Below, piece after piece: positions 9,411-18,441 of a DNA stretch of 64,000 bases; within the stretch, counting starts at the first letter, position 1, and each line of letters begins with the position of its first letter. The stretch is from contig JBJENV010000065.1 in NCBI GenBank assembly GCA_051880375.1, positions 62,001 through 126,000 on the forward strand, written 5' to 3'. A program made the translations under genes and the position numbers. The notes beneath the pieces are model-generated. The model did not search any database and was not told the origin of the DNA. It saw only the letters and a program-made list of their open reading frames with translations. Origin of the DNA: SIG299 sp051880375. GTDB lineage: Bacteria > Bacillota > Clostridia > Lachnospirales > Lachnospiraceae.

Positions 9411-9440
9411 ATCGTATCATATTTTGTAGGTTTTGAACAA
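9411..9440 (-). promoter_or_regulatory. Predicted promoter of the importer operon
   Basis: Minus strand: TTGTTC (9435-9440), 18-base spacer, TACGAT (9411-9416). It is the best sigma-A match in the divergent region upstream of the binding-protein gene, but neither box is consensus. Confidence 0.45.
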
Positions 9441-9501
9441 GTAGCATTTTTTACGTTTGATGTACATTTTTTATGTCATCCTAAAAAATTGTACTTCTTG
9501 G

Positions 9502-9530
9502 TTGAAATAAAATGGCAGTTTTGATATAAT
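9502..9530 (+). promoter_or_regulatory. Predicted promoter of the AraC-type regulator gene
   Basis: TTGAAA (9502-9507), 17-base spacer, TATAAT (9525-9530), about 90 bases before the start codon at 9621. Confidence 0.75.
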
Positions 9531-9570
9531 TTATAAGGTCTTTTTGTATTCTTTATACAATTGGAACACC

Positions 9571-9584
9571 GTACCAATTGGTAC
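9571..9584. promoter_or_regulatory. 14-base perfect palindrome in the regulator leader
   Basis: GTACCAATTGGTAC lies about 35 bases after the predicted transcription start of the AraC-type gene. A shorter repeat, TTGTAT...ATACAA, lies just before it. AraC proteins usually bind direct repeats, so this may serve another regulator or be a leader structure. Confidence 0.4.
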
Positions 9585-9620
9585 ACTGTAGCAATGAAAA
9601 CCTATGGAGGAAATGATACG

Positions 9621-11900
9621 ATGAAATCGTTCCGCTTAATAAATAGAAACAACCGTTTTTTATTCCGCTTTGTAACCTCTTACAGCGTCATTTTAATTCT
9701 GATTCTGTTTATGGGGCTTTTTTTTCTGTATTCTGCCCTCACCGGCTCCAGAGAATATGCATATCGTCAAAACTACTCCCTGCTTCAGAACAATGTAGCT
9801 GAATTTGACAACTCTCTCCAGCTGTTTTCTACACTCACAACACAGGTGTCCTCAAATACCGACTTTAGAAGTCTTTTATACTCTAAGGAGCTTTCTCCGA
9901 AATACTACCAGCTTGCTAACTCGTCCATGAGTTATCTGACAAGCATCATGTCTTTACAGAGTGTGCTGCCAATCAACAGCTTTTATATTTATCTTCCGGA
10001 AACAGATTATCTGATTTCCTCGAGCAGCTTTATTTCCTCCGACCTGTATTATCATTACGATAAATCCTATCCTTCCGCCAACTATGCGGCATGGCATGAT
10101 ATGCTTGCCTCTTATGAGAATATGAAGACACTGCTTCCCCTGTCCGCATATGCGGACAGAAGCACTTCCTATGTATACAAGCTACAGCTTCCAAATTTCC
10201 ATTCTCAAACGATGAAACCTGCGATTGCCTGTTTTGAAATAAATCTTTCCAAGCTGCGGCATCTGTTTCTAAATGTGTTGGATACCCCGTCCTCCATGCT
10301 TTGCATCACAGCTCCGGACGGCACAGAACTTCTTACCATCTCTGACAGTTTAGAGCTTTCTACGCCGATAGAATCCATTGCTTCCCGCATAACCGAGGCT
10401 TCTGTATACAGCACGGAATTATTTCAGAACAAGAATGAAGAATACTGTATTACACGTGTCGTATCTTCTTTTAACAATTGGAATTACTATCTCATTCAGC
10501 CAAGCTCCGATCTGTTAAACGAATTATCTGCTTATCAGAAAACCTATGGCCTGATTATTTTTGCTGTCTGTGTGCTTACCTTCCTGTTGATTTATTCCTT
10601 ATCTAAGGCAAACGTCAAGCCGCTTCTTGCCATGAATGACGAGCTTACCACTTCCCGTCAGGAAAATGTCAACCTTCAGGATACTCTTGACAGACAACGT
10701 CCTCTCGTTTACAGTGCTTACGTAGCCCGTATTATGAAGGGCACCATCGGCAACGAGCAGGATATTGAAGAAATCTGTGATTTTCTGCATTTAGAAGGTC
10801 TTGGTCTCCGTCATTACTTTGTATTATGCATCAGCGTATACTTAGAGCAGCTGGAATTTTATCGAGAGGATGTCGATGCTCCGACCATGTCTTTGCATTC
10901 CAGACTGAATGAATACGAGGATATGCTCTATCAAAGCTTTTATCATTTTTTTGGCGATGACATTCTGATTTATCATCCGGATGTTAACAGCTTTGCTCTT
11001 TTACTGTCTTCCGATCCGGAAGTGGACGAGAATGAATTTAATCGTTATACTGCCGATACCTTTTTGGAATTGCACACCTATCTGCTGAAGGAGCATTCCC
11101 TGTGGATTTTCGGCGGCCTTGGCGGTGGCAACACCAAGCTGCCTTACTTTTGGAAATCCTACCAGCAGGCTACAGAAGCCGCCTCCTATCTTCAGGAAGG
11201 AAATATTTTTCAGGTGTATACCGATATCAGGCGAAGCAATGAAACCTATTACTATCCGTTTGAAATGGCACAGCAGCTGACCAACTTTATTCATATGGGA
11301 AACGAAGCACAGATTCTTGAAATTTTCAAACTGATTCGACGCGAAAACTTCGAGTTCCGTTCCCTGCCGATTACAACAATAAAATGGCTGCTCTCCGATA
11401 TTCGAAATACTCTGGTAAAAATCCGTTACAGTATTTCGGAAACTGCTTCAAACAAAGAAACGCTGGAGCTTGTCGATACCGGTCTTAAACAGACAAAGAC
11501 GCTGGAGCTTATGGAGCGACTTTCTCTTTCTCTTGCTTCCCTGTTTGAACAAAAGCAGGAGGGAAACAAACTCATTGCTGCAATACAGCAGTATATCAGC
11601 AAAAACTATGCGGATTCCTCACTCAGTCTAAAGAAGATATCTGATGAATTTACCATTTCGGAAAGCTACTTTTCCTACCTCTTTAAGGCTGAAACCGGTA
11701 AAAACTTTTCGGAATATCTGGAAGAAATCCGCATGGCAGAAGCTATGCACCTTGTGAAAGAGACAGATACTCCTCTTTCAGAGCTTTACCTGTCACTTGG
11801 CTACAACAATCCGAATTCATTCCGGCGTGCTTTTAAAAAGGTACACGGTGTTTCCCCGAAAACCATCCGCGACTCTTCCGGTATCAGTCATGAAACGTAA
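9621..11900 (+). CDS. Membrane-bound AraC-family sensor-regulator
   Basis: 759 residues from the ATG that follows GGAGG by 10 bases; the longer frame to 9561 would start inside the leader palindrome region. Helices at about 17-40 and 309-328 flank an extracytoplasmic domain of about 270 residues, probably a Cache-like sensor. A cytoplasmic linker follows, then a C-terminal AraC DNA-binding domain from about 650 (LSLKKISDEFTISESYFSYLF, LYLSLGYNNPNSFRRAFKKVHGVSP). This one-piece sensor plus AraC layout is common next to CUT1 importers in Clostridia and Paenibacillus. It is divergent from the importer operon and is therefore its likely activator; the ligand is inferred to be an extracellular pectin oligosaccharide. 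Confidence 0.88.
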   Translation: MKSFRLINRNNRFLFRFVTSYSVILILILFMGLFFLYSALTGSREYAYRQNYSLLQNNVAEFDNSLQLFSTLTTQVSSNTDFRSLLYSKELSPKYYQLANSSMSYLTSIMSLQSVLPINSFYIYLPETDYLISSSSFISSDLYYHYDKSYPSANYAAWHDMLASYENMKTLLPLSAYADRSTSYVYKLQLPNFHSQTMKPAIACFEINLSKLRHLFLNVLDTPSSMLCITAPDGTELLTISDSLELSTPIESIASRITEASVYSTELFQNKNEEYCITRVVSSFNNWNYYLIQPSSDLLNELSAYQKTYGLIIFAVCVLTFLLIYSLSKANVKPLLAMNDELTTSRQENVNLQDTLDRQRPLVYSAYVARIMKGTIGNEQDIEEICDFLHLEGLGLRHYFVLCISVYLEQLEFYREDVDAPTMSLHSRLNEYEDMLYQSFYHFFGDDILIYHPDVNSFALLLSSDPEVDENEFNRYTADTFLELHTYLLKEHSLWIFGGLGGGNTKLPYFWKSYQQATEAASYLQEGNIFQVYTDIRRSNETYYYPFEMAQQLTNFIHMGNEAQILEIFKLIRRENFEFRSLPITTIKWLLSDIRNTLVKIRYSISETASNKETLELVDTGLKQTKTLELMERLSLSLASLFEQKQEGNKLIAAIQQYISKNYADSSLSLKKISDEFTISESYFSYLFKAETGKNFSEYLEEIRMAEAMHLVKETDTPLSELYLSLGYNNPNSFRRAFKKVHGVSPKTIRDSSGISHET

Positions 11901-11975
11901 CCTGCTGGCGGCATATATCCATGCTGCTTTGCTATATCTATAAAACAATTAAGAGGAAAACAAGGAGGATTTCAT

Positions 11976-12698
11976 ATGTCAACCAAGATTTTTTATGCTG
12001 CTGATTCCACGGTAGCTCAGAACACGATTGTAACGTATCCGCAAAGCGGTATCGGGCAGGCACTCTCACTCTATTTAAAAAAAGGCATTATTGTACATAA
12101 TCATGCCGTGAACGGCCGCAGTACGAAGAGCTTTATTGATGAAGCCCGTCTGTCTGCCATCAACGATGAAATTCGTGAAGGAGATTTCCTGTTTATCCAG
12201 TTTGGACATAACGATGAAAAAATCGAAGATGCATCACGCTACACAGAAGCCTTCGGCTCTTATCAGCTCAATTTGGAGAAATTCATCAACGTAGCCAGAA
12301 GCCACGGCGCTTATCCTGTACTGATTACCTCTCTATACCGTCGTCATTTTGATGAAAACGGCACTCTCATTCCGGGGTCCCATGGGGATTATCCGGAAGC
12401 TATGAAGCAGATCGGTGAACGTTTGCAGGTTCCTGTTATCGATCTCTGTACAAAAAGTATGCATCTGCTTCAGAAAACCGGGGAAGAAGGAAGCAGAAAG
12501 TGGTTTATGTATTTTCCTGCAGGACAGTATCCGAATTTTCCGGACGGGAAGCAGGACAATACCCATCTTCGCTATGAGGGTGCTCTTGTCTTTGCCGGCA
12601 TGATTGCAGAAGAGTTAAAAAAGCTCGGCGGAATTTATGAAGAACTTATCGTAGAAGATTTTCCGGGCAGAGCTTACCTTCCGGACTATATTCTATAG
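11976..12698 (+). CDS. Rhamnogalacturonan acetylesterase (SGNH hydrolase, CE12 type)
   Basis: 240 residues, no signal peptide. It has the SGNH blocks: nucleophile serine in FYAADSTVA, glycine/serine block NHAVNGRSTKSF, asparagine block FIQFGHNDEK, and the catalytic pair in DNTHLRYEGA. This set is characteristic of rhamnogalacturonan acetylesterases of family CE12, which remove acetyl groups from pectin backbone oligosaccharides. AAGGAGG lies 7 bases before the ATG. It follows the regulator gene by 75 bases on the same strand and ends just before a terminator. The absence of a signal peptide implies action on imported oligosaccharides. Confidence 0.85.
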   Translation: MSTKIFYAADSTVAQNTIVTYPQSGIGQALSLYLKKGIIVHNHAVNGRSTKSFIDEARLSAINDEIREGDFLFIQFGHNDEKIEDASRYTEAFGSYQLNLEKFINVARSHGAYPVLITSLYRRHFDENGTLIPGSHGDYPEAMKQIGERLQVPVIDLCTKSMHLLQKTGEEGSRKWFMYFPAGQYPNFPDGKQDNTHLRYEGALVFAGMIAEELKKLGGIYEELIVEDFPGRAYLPDYIL

Positions 12699-12760
12699 GT
12701 GTAGAATATAGTGCTTTTCCTGCCGTCACAAATGTAGCCATGAATGTGTTCTAAAAACTC

Positions 12761-12815
12761 AAAAAAAAATCCCTGAGCAGTTTTCTTTACATTTCAAACC
12801 GTTCAGGGATTTTTC
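12761..12815. terminator. Bidirectional terminator between the acetylesterase and the GH28 gene
   Basis: AAAAATCCCTGA and TCAGGGATTTTT form a 12-base stem with T runs on both strands. It separates two convergent transcripts. Confidence 0.85.
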
Positions 12816-12834
12816 TACTATTATAGAATATATT

Positions 12835-14850
12835 CTACTCTCGTATCATCCGGTCCACGCCATCCGTAATCAGCGCATCTCCGTCCTGTCCTGTGATCTC
12901 TACCTGCTTTAATTCCAGCAGTTCCACGTTCTTTGCAAACAATCCGAGTCTTGTCTGCTTTCCTGCTCCATCCATCATGGCCGGTACTCCGGCTTTCGGC
13001 TCCTTTGCATAAGAAAAGCTGACATCCTCAAAGGACACTTTCTTTATCTTCTGCTCCGGAAGACCGTAAATATAGGATGCCGCCGCATGGCAGTTGGTTG
13101 CCTTTATATGACGGAACGACAGTTCTCCGAGATATGGCGTGCGGTCATCCACCGGATAAGCTTCCTTGGACTGAACATACTCGCTGTGTCCGTCCGGATC
13201 GCAGAAGTAAAATGCATTGATGACAACCGGCGTCATGACATGATCCATCTGAATATTTTCAAACAGAATTCCGTCAATAATTGCATCTTTTCCGCGCCCG
13301 CGCCTTGTCTTAATACGAAGCCCGCGGTCGGTATGCAGGAACTTGCAGTCTTTTACCGTAATATTGCGTACACCACCTGCCATCTCACTTCCGATGGTAA
13401 TAGAGCCATGACCGTCTCTCATACAGCACTGACGAATCATCAGATTCTGCGAAGGACGCTTATACTTTGCACCCATATAAATCTTTCCGGATTTAATGGC
13501 GATGCAATCATCTCCGAGAGAGAAATAAACACCGACAATTTCCACGTTGCTACAGGATTCCGGATCTAAGCCGTCCGTATTCGGCGAATCTGCCGGATTT
13601 AAAATTTTAAGGTCAATAAAGCGCAGATAATCCGAAAAGTACGGATGCACATTCCATGATGGACTGTTCTTAAGCTGTATGCCCTGCATCACAACATTGG
13701 TGCAGTGATTTAAGAAGACAAGTCTCGGACGCCATGCAATCCGGCGAAGCTTTGGCTGTGCCCACCAGTTTTCGTGTGCCGCACGCCCGTCAATGGTTCC
13801 CTGCCCGGTAATGATTACATTGGAAACATTGATTCCCGTAATAATACCCGCAAAGCAATCCAACGGATTTCCTTCCCATGTACCGAGATTGTACTCTTCC
13901 TTTTCATCACTGCTTTCAATTCTTCCCGGAAGAATCGGAAACTTTGTACGGTCTAACTCCGCAATCAGCGTTGCATCCTTACCGATTTCCAGAATCAAAT
14001 CACTCTTTAAAAACAGAGACGTAATTTTATAATTACCTTCCGGGACGAAAACACGTCCGTTCTTTGGACAGGCATTGATGGCACACTGGATAAACAGCGT
14101 ATCATCTGTCACGCCATCTCCCTTTGCGCCAAAATCCTTAACATTTAACGTGACAAATTCTGTCTCGGTATGAACGGTAAACGGCTTCGAAACCTGTTCT
14201 CCCATTACAATTATGATTTCATAGTCGGTATCAGGAAGAAGGTCATACAGGGATACTATGATTTTATCGCTCTTTTCTGCCAGCACGCCGTTTACATACA
14301 CTTCATGAACTTCTTCTGAATTGTAACAGCCCTTCACCTTCATTTCCAAAACAAGGCTTCTTGCCGTCTTAAAAATGACATCTGCTTTCAGGCTTTCCGT
14401 AACTTGCTTATGTAAGGACAGCGTCTTTGATGCTGCATTCTTTTCCGGTATCTCTTTTACAGAAGACGCTTCTGCTGCTGCAATTCTTCTCTGCTGTTCA
14501 CGCAGTAAAAGACGTACCTTGGCATACTGCTCATAAATTTCCTCCGACATATTGTGAAACACTTCGTCAAGCATGGCAAGTATCGTTTTACTGAGCGGAT
14601 ACTTTTTCACGGCAGCCTCACACTGCTCTACAATATCCATGTAATGCTCCTGCTTATGATACTTTGTTTCGTACAGCATATAAATCGGAAGTACTGCACG
14701 CAGCAGTTCTTCCTGATTTTCTTCAGGAAGCGTAAATAAGCCGTCTTCTCTTGGAAGCGCAAAGCCTTCTGCACCAAGCTCCTTTAGCAGTTCTTCCTTT
14801 CCCAGGGCACGATATTCTTTTACTGCAGCCATCCAGTTTCTATTTTGCAT
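12835..14850 (-). CDS. GH28 polygalacturonase-like enzyme with N-terminal extension, cytoplasmic
   Basis: 671 residues; normal bacterial exo-polygalacturonases are about 430-520. From about residue 237 (VKDFGAKGDGVTDDT) the protein is a parallel beta-helix with all GH28 motifs: NTDGLDPESC, GDDCIAIKSG, GHGSITIGSEMAGG and RIKT. Residues 135-235 look like a beta-sandwich (fibronectin III-like). Residues 1-130 are helical; the stretch LPIYMLYETKYHKQEHYMDI recalls GH88/GH105 unsaturated-uronyl hydrolases, a weak resemblance. There is no signal peptide, so it probably trims imported oligogalacturonides to galacturonate. The start follows AGAGGAG. It is the last gene of the uxaB operon, 13 bases after kduI. 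Confidence 0.88.
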   Translation of the reverse strand: MQNRNWMAAVKEYRALGKEELLKELGAEGFALPREDGLFTLPEENQEELLRAVLPIYMLYETKYHKQEHYMDIVEQCEAAVKKYPLSKTILAMLDEVFHNMSEEIYEQYAKVRLLLREQQRRIAAAEASSVKEIPEKNAASKTLSLHKQVTESLKADVIFKTARSLVLEMKVKGCYNSEEVHEVYVNGVLAEKSDKIIVSLYDLLPDTDYEIIIVMGEQVSKPFTVHTETEFVTLNVKDFGAKGDGVTDDTLFIQCAINACPKNGRVFVPEGNYKITSLFLKSDLILEIGKDATLIAELDRTKFPILPGRIESSDEKEEYNLGTWEGNPLDCFAGIITGINVSNVIITGQGTIDGRAAHENWWAQPKLRRIAWRPRLVFLNHCTNVVMQGIQLKNSPSWNVHPYFSDYLRFIDLKILNPADSPNTDGLDPESCSNVEIVGVYFSLGDDCIAIKSGKIYMGAKYKRPSQNLMIRQCCMRDGHGSITIGSEMAGGVRNITVKDCKFLHTDRGLRIKTRRGRGKDAIIDGILFENIQMDHVMTPVVINAFYFCDPDGHSEYVQSKEAYPVDDRTPYLGELSFRHIKATNCHAAASYIYGLPEQKIKKVSFEDVSFSYAKEPKAGVPAMMDGAGKQTRLGLFAKNVELLELKQVEITGQDGDALITDGVDRMIRE

Positions 14851-14863
14851 GAAAAAACTCCTC

Positions 14864-15727
14864 TTATCTGATGTCTCCCATTGCTACGCCATCCATATCA
14901 TCGAATGCCTGATTTTCGCCAACCATCCCCCAGATAAAGGTGTAGGCTCTGGTGCCGCATCCGGAATGAATGGACCAGCTTGGGGAAATGACAGCCTGCT
15001 CATTTCTCATGACAATATGTCTTGTCTCGGTCGGCTCGCCCATATAGTGGAACACAACCGTATCCTCTGCCATATCAAAATACAGATAAACTTCCATTCT
15101 TCTGTCATGTGTATGGCAAGGCATTGTATTCCAGACACTGCCTTCCTCTAACTTTGTCATACCCATCACAAGCTGGCAGCTCTCTACCTGACCCGGTAAA
15201 ATGTACTTGCAGATGGTTCTGTGATTGGAGTCTGCAAGGGAACCAAGCTCCACCTTGTTTTCCTTCTTCACAATCACAACTCCGTCTTCCGGTGTACCTT
15301 CCGGCTTGATTAAAACAGTCGGATATGTCTTGTGTGCCGGAGCACTGTTTAAATAAAACTTTGCCGGATTCTTAGCATCCACGCTTGCAAAAGAAATATC
15401 CTTTGCGCCCATGCCGATATACATACCTTCCTTGTATGCTACAGTATAATCCTTGCCATCAATGGTGATGATACCGGTGCCTCCGATGTTGATGACACCC
15501 ATCTCACGTCTCTGTAAGAAATAGTCCGCACGAAGCTCATCTCCTGCAGTCAGTACCAGCTTTCCTGCTACCGGAACGGCAGAACCGGTAATGATTCTGT
15601 CAATGTGGCTGTACACCAGCTTGATTTCATCCGCATGGAATAAGTCATCAATTAAAAACTCCTCACGAAGTCTGTCGGTCGTATAATGCTTTACGTCCTT
15701 TGGAGACGCTGCTGTTCTAAGTTCCAT
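14864..15727 (-). CDS. kduI: 5-dehydro-4-deoxy-D-glucuronate isomerase (KduI)
   Basis: 287 residues, slightly longer than the usual 275-280. It starts MELRTAASPKDVKHYTTDRLREEF and has the KduI cupin core, including NTMPCHTHDRRMEVYLYFD with metal-ligand histidines, and the C-terminal SPSWSIHSGCGTRAYTFIWGMVGEN. It converts 4-deoxy-L-threo-5-hexosulose uronate, released from unsaturated pectin fragments, to 3-deoxy-D-glycero-2,5-hexodiulosonate, the KduD substrate. GGGAGGT precedes the ATG. It lies between kdgK and the GH28 gene; its partner kduD is about 21 kb away. Confidence 0.96.
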   Translation of the reverse strand: MELRTAASPKDVKHYTTDRLREEFLIDDLFHADEIKLVYSHIDRIITGSAVPVAGKLVLTAGDELRADYFLQRREMGVINIGGTGIITIDGKDYTVAYKEGMYIGMGAKDISFASVDAKNPAKFYLNSAPAHKTYPTVLIKPEGTPEDGVVIVKKENKVELGSLADSNHRTICKYILPGQVESCQLVMGMTKLEEGSVWNTMPCHTHDRRMEVYLYFDMAEDTVVFHYMGEPTETRHIVMRNEQAVISPSWSIHSGCGTRAYTFIWGMVGENQAFDDMDGVAMGDIR

Positions 15728-15760
15728 AAAATTTACCTCCCAATCTTCTGCTTTTAACTA

Positions 15761-15817
15761 ATTACAGGTTTGGACATAGTCCAAACCTGTAATCGAAAAG
15801 TCATTCTCTTTTCGATT
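15761..15817 (-). repeat. Two tandem perfect stem-loops between kdgK and kduI
   Basis: Arms of the first are 15761-15775 and 15779-15793 (15 bp, 3-base loop). Arms of the second are 15791-15800 and 15808-15817 (10 bp, 7-base loop). They share three bases, so they may compete. Neither is followed by a T run on the minus strand, so they look like intercistronic processing, stabilising or attenuating structures rather than a plain terminator. Confidence 0.75.
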
Positions 15818-15819
15818 TA

Positions 15820-16851
15820 TTAACGCTGTACTCTTCCCGAGCCGTCTCCGCCGACCAGATTATCAACGTCCGCTCTGGATACCATATTGAAGTCACCAGG
15901 AATGGTGTGCTTTAATGCAGAAGCTGCTACACCAAATTCAAGAGCGTCCTTGAAGTTCTTTCCGTCAAGGAAACCACAGATTACACCGCCTGCAAAGGAA
16001 TCACCGCCGCCGACACGGTCTACAATCGGAGCAATGCGGTACTCTCTGGAGTGGTAGAATTCCTTTGTGTCTCTGGAGTAGATGCATGCGGACCAGCCGT
16101 TATCGGAAGCACTGTGGCTGACACGAAGAGAGCTGATAACATACTCAAAGTTGAACTTTTCTACCATCTGCTCAAAAATACTCTTGTAGCCTGCAAGCTC
16201 TAACTCACCGCTTGTAACGTCTGTGTTGCCCGGCTTGAAGCCAAGAACCTTTTCTGCATCCTCTTCGTTACCGATGCAGACATCAACGTACTGCATTAAG
16301 TTTGTCATAACCTTCTGAGCCTTCTCGGAGGTCCATAACTTTTTACGGAAATTCAAATCGCAGGAAACCTTAACTCCTGCCTTCTTTGCTGCCTTTAAGG
16401 CAACTTCGGTAAGCTCTGCTGCCGCATCGGATACCGCTGGAGTAATTCCTGTAAAGTGGAACCAGTCTACGCCTTCAAAAATCTTATCAAAATCAAAGTC
16501 TGCTGCAGTTGCAGTAGAAATAGAAGAATGTGCTCTGTCGTAAACAACATTGGAAGCTCTCATGGCTGCACCCGTTTCAAGGAAGTAAATGCCAAGACGC
16601 TCTCCGCCGTAAGCAATGTTCTTTGTACCGACATTCATCTTTCTGAGTGCTGCTACCGCACACTCACCGATTGGATTCTTCGGAACCTTTGTTACAAATT
16701 CTGCATCGTGACCATAGTTTGCAAGAGAAACTGCAACATTTGCCTCACCGCCGCCGTAGCATACATCGAATTCGTCTGCCTGAAGGAACTTCTCATTGCC
16801 CGGGGTGGATAATCTTAACATGATTTCGCCCATTGTAACTACTTTTGCCAT
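15820..16851 (-). CDS. kdgK: 2-keto-3-deoxygluconate kinase (KdgK, PfkB family)
   Basis: 343 residues from MAKVVTMGEIMLRLSTPGNEKFLQ; AGGAGA precedes this ATG, and the longer frame to 16917 has no ribosome site. Ribokinase-fold motifs are present: N-terminal GGGEANVAVSLANYG and the C-terminal anion hole and catalytic aspartate in VDRVGGGDSFAGGVICGFL. The enzyme phosphorylates KDG to KDPG, the step after UxaA and KduD. It lies 101 bases after uxaA in the same direction, probably one transcript. KDPG aldolase is not in the window. Confidence 0.93.
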   Translation of the reverse strand: MAKVVTMGEIMLRLSTPGNEKFLQADEFDVCYGGGEANVAVSLANYGHDAEFVTKVPKNPIGECAVAALRKMNVGTKNIAYGGERLGIYFLETGAAMRASNVVYDRAHSSISTATAADFDFDKIFEGVDWFHFTGITPAVSDAAAELTEVALKAAKKAGVKVSCDLNFRKKLWTSEKAQKVMTNLMQYVDVCIGNEEDAEKVLGFKPGNTDVTSGELELAGYKSIFEQMVEKFNFEYVISSLRVSHSASDNGWSACIYSRDTKEFYHSREYRIAPIVDRVGGGDSFAGGVICGFLDGKNFKDALEFGVAASALKHTIPGDFNMVSRADVDNLVGGDGSGRVQR

Positions 16852-16952
16852 TGTTTTAATCTCCTTTTTTTGTGAAATATTCTGATAGAGATAGAGAATA
16901 CTGCCTCTGTCTCTCATTTTACCTTAGATGCCGGAAAAATACCAGCACTATT

Positions 16953-18440
16953 TTACAGCGTTACTCCCTGCTTAAAGATTGCCATATCGTGGAAGCCCGC
17001 TTCTTCTGCTTTTACCTTCTTTCCGGAAGCCACGGAAAGAACATAATCAAACAGCTGCTCCGAAAGCGCCGGAAGCGTCTCGTCCTCCACCAGCACGCCG
17101 CAGTTAAAATCAATCCATTTTTCCTTCTTATTTGCGAGAGGAGAATTGGTAGAAATCTTTACGGTCGGAACCGGGGAAGCAAACGGAGTACCGCGCCCTG
17201 TCGTAAACAGAACAATCTGAGCACCCGATGCCGCCAGTGCGGTCGAGGCAACCAGATCATTGCCCGGTGCACTGAGCAGATTCAGCCCCTTTGTTGTTAC
17301 CCTCGCACCATACGAAAGCACATCCATTACAGGCGCCTTGCCTGACTTCTGCGTGCATCCTAATGACTTATCCTCCAGTGTGGAAATGCCGCCCTTTTTG
17401 TTGCCCGGTGAAGGATTCTCATATATCGTCTGATTATGACGCATAAAATATTCCTTAAAATTATTAATCATGGCAACTGTCTTATCAAAAAGCTCCGGCG
17501 TTGCGCAACGGTCCATGAGCAGCGTTTCGGCACCGAACATCTCCGGTACCTCAGTTAAAATAGTTGTACCGCCCTGCGCAATGAGTAAATCGGAAAAGGC
17601 ACCGACGGTAGGATTTGCGGTGATGCCGGAAAGTCCGTCCGAGCCACCGCACTTCATGCCGATGATTAACTCCTTTGCTTCAATTTTCTCTCTGCGGAAC
17701 CCGGAGACATAAGCAACCAGCTCACCCATCAGCTCATCTGCCGCTTCCATTTCATCTTCTACATCCTGGCACTGTAAGAACTTCACTCGTTTTTCATCGT
17801 ACTCACCGATATAGTCCTTTAATACCGGAATGTTGCTGTTTTCACAGCCAAGTCCAAGTACCAGCACACCTCCGGCATTCGGATGCCCAATCAGATCTGC
17901 AAGAATCGTTCTCGTATTTTCCTGATCGTCACCCATCTGGGAACAGCCGTAAGGATGCGGAAATGCGATAAAATCCTCTACCGGACCGATACCGTACTTT
18001 TTCTTTGCTGCCTCGGCGATGGCAGTTGCAATGGAGTTAACGCAGCCGACGGTCGGGATAATCCAGATTTCGTTTCGCACGCCGACTTTTCCGTCTGCCC
18101 TGCGGTAGCCGTCAAAGTACTTTGTTTCCTTCGCTTTTTCTACGGAAGGATGTACCGGATGATATTCATATGTCAGTAGTTCGCCAAGGTTCGTCTTGAC
18201 ATTCTGCGTATGTACGTGATGACCTGCCGGCACATCGCAGAGCGTATGACCGATGGGACTGCCGTACTTTATCACATTTTCTCCCGCAGGGATGTCACAA
18301 AGCGTCACCTTATGACCGCGCATGATATCCTCCTGCACCGTAACCTGCTTACCGTTTGCGGATATAACCGTTCCCTTCGGAAGGTCAGTAAGCGCTACGG
18401 CAACGTTATCGTTTTCATTGATGATGATATAATCCTGCAT
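16953..18440 (-). CDS. uxaA: Altronate dehydratase (UxaA)
   Basis: 495 residues, normal for the full-length two-part enzyme: an N-terminal SAF-type domain (about 1-100) and the catalytic dehydratase domain (GVRNEIWIIPTVGCVNSIA, PHPYGCSQMGDDQENT, VLGLGCENSN, IGMKCGGSDGLSG). The conserved cysteines fit iron-dependent altronate/galactarate dehydratases. It removes water from D-altronate to give KDG. Its ATG lies one base after the uxaB stop, so translation is probably coupled. Confidence 0.95.
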   Translation of the reverse strand: MQDYIIINENDNVAVALTDLPKGTVISANGKQVTVQEDIMRGHKVTLCDIPAGENVIKYGSPIGHTLCDVPAGHHVHTQNVKTNLGELLTYEYHPVHPSVEKAKETKYFDGYRRADGKVGVRNEIWIIPTVGCVNSIATAIAEAAKKKYGIGPVEDFIAFPHPYGCSQMGDDQENTRTILADLIGHPNAGGVLVLGLGCENSNIPVLKDYIGEYDEKRVKFLQCQDVEDEMEAADELMGELVAYVSGFRREKIEAKELIIGMKCGGSDGLSGITANPTVGAFSDLLIAQGGTTILTEVPEMFGAETLLMDRCATPELFDKTVAMINNFKEYFMRHNQTIYENPSPGNKKGGISTLEDKSLGCTQKSGKAPVMDVLSYGARVTTKGLNLLSAPGNDLVASTALAASGAQIVLFTTGRGTPFASPVPTVKISTNSPLANKKEKWIDFNCGVLVEDETLPALSEQLFDYVLSVASGKKVKAEEAGFHDMAIFKQGVTL

Positions 18441-18441
18441 A

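Noticed and set aside
16852..16917. N-terminal extension of KdgK
   Set aside because: The PfkB fold begins at MAKVVTMGE and AGGAGA lies directly before that ATG.
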